Below, one piece after another: positions 5,807 to 7,538 of a stretch of DNA of 7,538 bases (positions are counted from its first letter, which is position 1; each line of letters starts with the position of its first letter). The translations under genes and the position numbers were made by a program. Source of the stretch: Bacillota bacterium (GTDB lineage: Bacteria; Bacillota_A; Clostridia; Lachnospirales; Lachnospiraceae); the NCBI GenBank assembly GCA_023407175.1, contig JAEYMU010000045.1:1-7538 (forward strand), given 5' to 3'. Under the pieces are notes generated by a model. It was not told the DNA's origin, did no database searches, and saw only the letters and a program-made list of their open reading frames with translations.

Positions 5807-6972
5807 TAACGGGGATGGCAATTGACGCCGGTGCCAGCCTTGCACCGGCTTTTATGCTGACGCTGAACAGTCAGGACATTACCAGTAACTTCAGCGACCG
5901 GCTGATTTCTCTCACCATGACGGACAATAGGGGCTTTGAAGCTGACCAGCTCGACATTGAGCTCGATGACACCGATGGGAAAGTCGAGTTACCCCTGCGC
6001 GGGGCAGTGCTGACGTTGTGGCTTGGCTGGCAGGGTTCGGCGCTGCTGAATAAGGGGGATTTTACGGTCGATGAGATTGAGCACCGGGGGGCTCCTGATA
6101 CCCTGACCATCCGGGCGCGCAGCGCGGACTTTCGCGGCACGCTAAATTCCAGGCGTGAAGAGTCATGGCACGACACCACCATCGGCGAACTGGTCAGTAC
6201 CATCGCAAAGCGCAACAAACTGACGGCCAGCATTGCGGAATCGCTGAAAAAAATCCCGGTACCGCATATCGACCAGTCGCAGGAATCCGACGCGGTATTT
6301 TTGAGTCGACTGGCTGACCGCAACGGGGCAACGGTATCGGTGAAGGCAGGGAAACTGTTGTTTCTGAAAGCCGGTAGTGCGATGACGGCCAGCGGCAAAC
6401 CCGTCCCGCAAATGACGCTGACCCGCAGTGATGGTGACCGTCATCAGTTTGCCATTGCCGACCGTGGGGCTTATACCGGCGTCACTGCTAAATGGTTGCA
6501 CACCAAAGACCCGAAGCCACAAAAGCAGAAAGTAACGCTGAAACGCAAGCCAAAAGAGAAGCACCTGCGCGCACTGGAACACCCAAAAGCAAAGCCGGTC
6601 AGCAAAAAGACAAAGGTCAAAAAAGAACAGGAAGCACGTGAGGGTGAGTACATGGCCGGTGAAGCCGATAACGTGCTGGCGCTGACGACGGTCTATGCCT
6701 CAAAGGCACAGGCGATGCGCGCCGCTCAGGCTAAGTGGGATAAACTGCAGCGAGGCGTTGCGGAGTTTTCAATCACACTGGCGCTAGGGCGAGCGGATTT
6801 ATTTCCTGAGACGCCTGTACGCGTGTCAGGCTTTAAGCGCGTCATAGACGAGCAGGCATGGTTAATCAGCAAGGTGACCCACAACCTCAATAATAACGGT
6901 TTCACGACGGGCTTAGAGCTTGAGGTTAAACTCTCCGATGTGGAGTACAGCTCAGAAGAAAATGAGGAGTGA
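5803..6972 (+). CDS. D: Baseplate hub protein, late control protein D family (P2 gpD)
   Basis: This 389-residue protein (P2 gpD about 387) is the baseplate hub that links the tube to the spike, related in fold to T4 gp27 and type VI VgrG. The 'late control' name is historical. Recognised blocks are LNSQDITSNFSDRLISLTMTDNRGFEADQLDIELDD, IRARSADFRGTLNSRREESW, DQSQESDAVFLSRLADRNGA, and the C-terminal FSITLALGRADLFPETPVRVSGFKRVIDEQAWLISKVTHNLNNNGFTT. Residues about 230-280 form a strongly basic, Lys-rich linker (KPQKQKVTLKRKPKEKHLRALEHPKAKPVSKK), also present in P2. ATG 5803 overlaps the U stop (ATGA) and follows GGAGG at 5789-5793 with 9 bases between. A second in-frame ATG at 5815 has no proper spacing to a ribosome site. 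It is the last gene of the FETUD operon. Confidence 0.95.
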   Translation: MITGMAIDAGASLAPAFMLTLNSQDITSNFSDRLISLTMTDNRGFEADQLDIELDDTDGKVELPLRGAVLTLWLGWQGSALLNKGDFTVDEIEHRGAPDTLTIRARSADFRGTLNSRREESWHDTTIGELVSTIAKRNKLTASIAESLKKIPVPHIDQSQESDAVFLSRLADRNGATVSVKAGKLLFLKAGSAMTASGKPVPQMTLTRSDGDRHQFAIADRGAYTGVTAKWLHTKDPKPQKQKVTLKRKPKEKHLRALEHPKAKPVSKKTKVKKEQEAREGEYMAGEADNVLALTTVYASKAQAMRAAQAKWDKLQRGVAEFSITLALGRADLFPETPVRVSGFKRVIDEQAWLISKVTHNLNNNGFTTGLELEVKLSDVEYSSEENEE

Positions 6973-6988
6973 AAAAGCAAACCAAAAC

Positions 6989-7016
6989 TTGCAAATGCAA
7001 TTTTGAAGTTTATTAT
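6989..7016 (+). promoter_or_regulatory. Probable sigma-70 promoter for ogr
   Basis: TTGCAA (6989-6994) and TATTAT (7011-7016) are separated by 16 bases, matching 4 of 6 and 5 of 6 consensus bases. Transcription should begin near 7023, about 25 bases before the ogr start. The 75-base D-ogr gap is AT-rich here. P2 ogr is known to have its own promoter as well as being read from the late operon; use of this exact site is inferred. Confidence 0.6.
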
Positions 7017-7047
7017 TCCCTCAGATACGCCAGCAGGGGAAATAATT

Positions 7048-7266
7048 ATGATGCACTGCCCGTTATGCCAAAACGCCGCACATGCTCGCACTAGCCGGTA
7101 CCTTAGCACCGAAACAAAAGAACGTTATCACCAGTGCCAGAACATAAATTGCGGATGTACATTTATCACTTTTGAGACGCTATCAAGATTCATTGTGAAA
7201 CCGGGTACTGTTGATCCTGCTCCGCCACACCCCATCAGAAACCAACAACAGCAACTTTGGCTTTGA
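7048..7266 (+). CDS. ogr: Ogr late-gene transcription activator (zinc finger)
   Basis: This 72-residue protein is identical in length to P2 Ogr. It carries the single zinc-binding pattern Cys4-X2-Cys7-X22-Cys30-X4-Cys35 of the Ogr/Delta family, with the signature HCPLCQNAAHARTSRYLSTE and TKERYHQCQN. It binds upstream of the late promoters and contacts the alpha subunit of RNA polymerase, so it should activate the tail operon that precedes it and the other late operons. ATG 7048 is chosen because AGGGGA (7035-7040) lies 7 bases upstream and P2 Ogr aligns from there; a second ATG at 7051 is possible. An in-frame TTG further upstream (7003) lies before the predicted -10 and has no homology. An extra Cys at residue 37 sits beside the finger. 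The stop codon touches the terminator stem. Confidence 0.96.
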   Translation: MMHCPLCQNAAHARTSRYLSTETKERYHQCQNINCGCTFITFETLSRFIVKPGTVDPAPPHPIRNQQQQLWL

Positions 7267-7288
7267 ACCTGCTTCGGCAGGTTTTTTT
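7266..7288 (+). terminator. Intrinsic terminator after ogr
   Basis: AACCTGC (7266-7272) pairs perfectly with GCAGGTT (7277-7283) across the stable tetraloop TTCG, followed by an unbroken T-run through 7288. It ends the late operon and ogr transcription at the prophage edge and shields the host DNA from phage read-through. Confidence 0.92.
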
Positions 7289-7293
7289 ATATC

Positions 7294-7333
7294 TGTCGCC
7301 ATCACTCCAACCTCTGCCGCCAATTTGCCGCCA
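7294..7333. repeat. Three phased TGYCGCCA direct repeats, possible integrase arm sites
   Basis: TGTCGCCA at 7294-7301 and TGCCGCCA at 7315-7322 and 7326-7333 are direct repeats with starts 21 and 11 bases apart, close to two turns and one turn of DNA. They lie between the ogr terminator and the host rplS terminator, where the phage arm of attR should be in a P2-like prophage. Tyrosine integrases bind such short direct repeats in the arms of their attachment sites. The integrase gene is not in this window, so the role is inferred. Confidence 0.5.
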
Positions 7334-7372
7334 CCACCAATAAAAAAGGGGTTAGCAATTCGCTAACCCCTT
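7334..7372. other. Probable prophage right junction (attR core region)
   Basis: In P2-like prophages attR follows ogr directly. The last phage feature ends at 7288 or, if the repeats are phage arm sites, at 7333. The first host feature is the rplS terminator at 7342-7372, so the crossover core should lie in or beside this stretch. Its exact limits cannot be set without the other prophage end or an uninfected relative. Confidence 0.45.
7342..7372 (-). terminator. rplS terminator (possibly bidirectional)
   Basis: The arms AAGGGGTTAGC (7346-7356) and GCTAACCCCTT (7362-7372) form a perfect 11-bp stem with the loop AATTC. Read on the minus strand, the stem lies 38 bases after the rplS stop codon and is followed by six T (7347-7342 on the plus strand are A). 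This is a strong intrinsic terminator for the rpsP-rimM-trmD-rplS operon, seemingly left whole by the prophage. On the plus strand only TTGTTT follows, so termination in that direction would be weaker. Confidence 0.88.
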
Positions 7373-7410
7373 GTTTCATAACACGCTTTGGATGTAGCGC
7401 GAATACGTTA

Positions 7411-7538
<128 letters not shown>

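Noticed and set aside
6490..6640. Lys-rich stretch of D as a possible foreign insertion or nucleic-acid-binding domain
   Set aside because: As far as I remember the same basic segment (RKPKEKHLRALEHPKAKPV) occurs in P2 gpD, so it is a family trait rather than something new.
7003..7047. Upstream TTG start for Ogr
   Set aside because: It lies before the predicted transcription start, lacks a ribosome site, and extends beyond the family N-terminus; 7048 gives exactly the P2 length of 72.

Overview
The window is the right-hand end of an integrated P2-like myovirus prophage (Peduovirus type) in an Enterobacteriaceae chromosome. The phage assignment rests on an unbroken P2-order gene run FI-FII-E-E'-T-U-D-ogr, with protein lengths and sequences very close to those I know for P2. 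The host assignment rests on the last 128 bases. They are the C-terminal end of chromosomal rplS (ribosomal protein L19) on the minus strand and match, as I remember it, the Escherichia/Salmonella-type L19 ending RIKERLN. I cannot name the genus safely.

Left edge (1-466): the remains of a Mu/P1-style tail-fibre inversion cassette. A start-less tail-collar C-terminal module runs leftward off the window. It is bounded by a degenerate crossover-like site, and then comes a rightward Gin/Cin-family serine invertase gene broken by a one-base deletion and a C-terminal truncation. Bases 467-606 hold a dyad that fits an Ogr-dependent late promoter (PF).

Middle (607-6972): the FETUD tail operon, all on the plus strand and tightly packed. 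It encodes the sheath (FI), the tube (FII), a pair of tape-measure assembly proteins made through a -1 ribosomal frameshift (E and E'), the tape measure (T), and the terminator/baseplate proteins U and D. E' and T overlap by 8 bases and U and D by 4, which suggests translational coupling. The T gene contains a stretch with clearly lower GC than its flanks.

Right edge (6973-7538): a promoter-like sequence, ogr (the zinc-finger activator of late transcription), an intrinsic terminator, a short stretch with three helically phased TGYCGCCA repeats that may be integrase arm sites, and the bidirectional-looking rplS terminator. The prophage-host junction (attR) should lie between about 7289 and 7372, so the phage appears to have integrated just downstream of rplS, at or beside its terminator.

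I found no wholly new system. The most interesting points are the apparently locked tail-fibre switch, the conserved E/E' frameshift, and the attachment site next to the rplS terminator.
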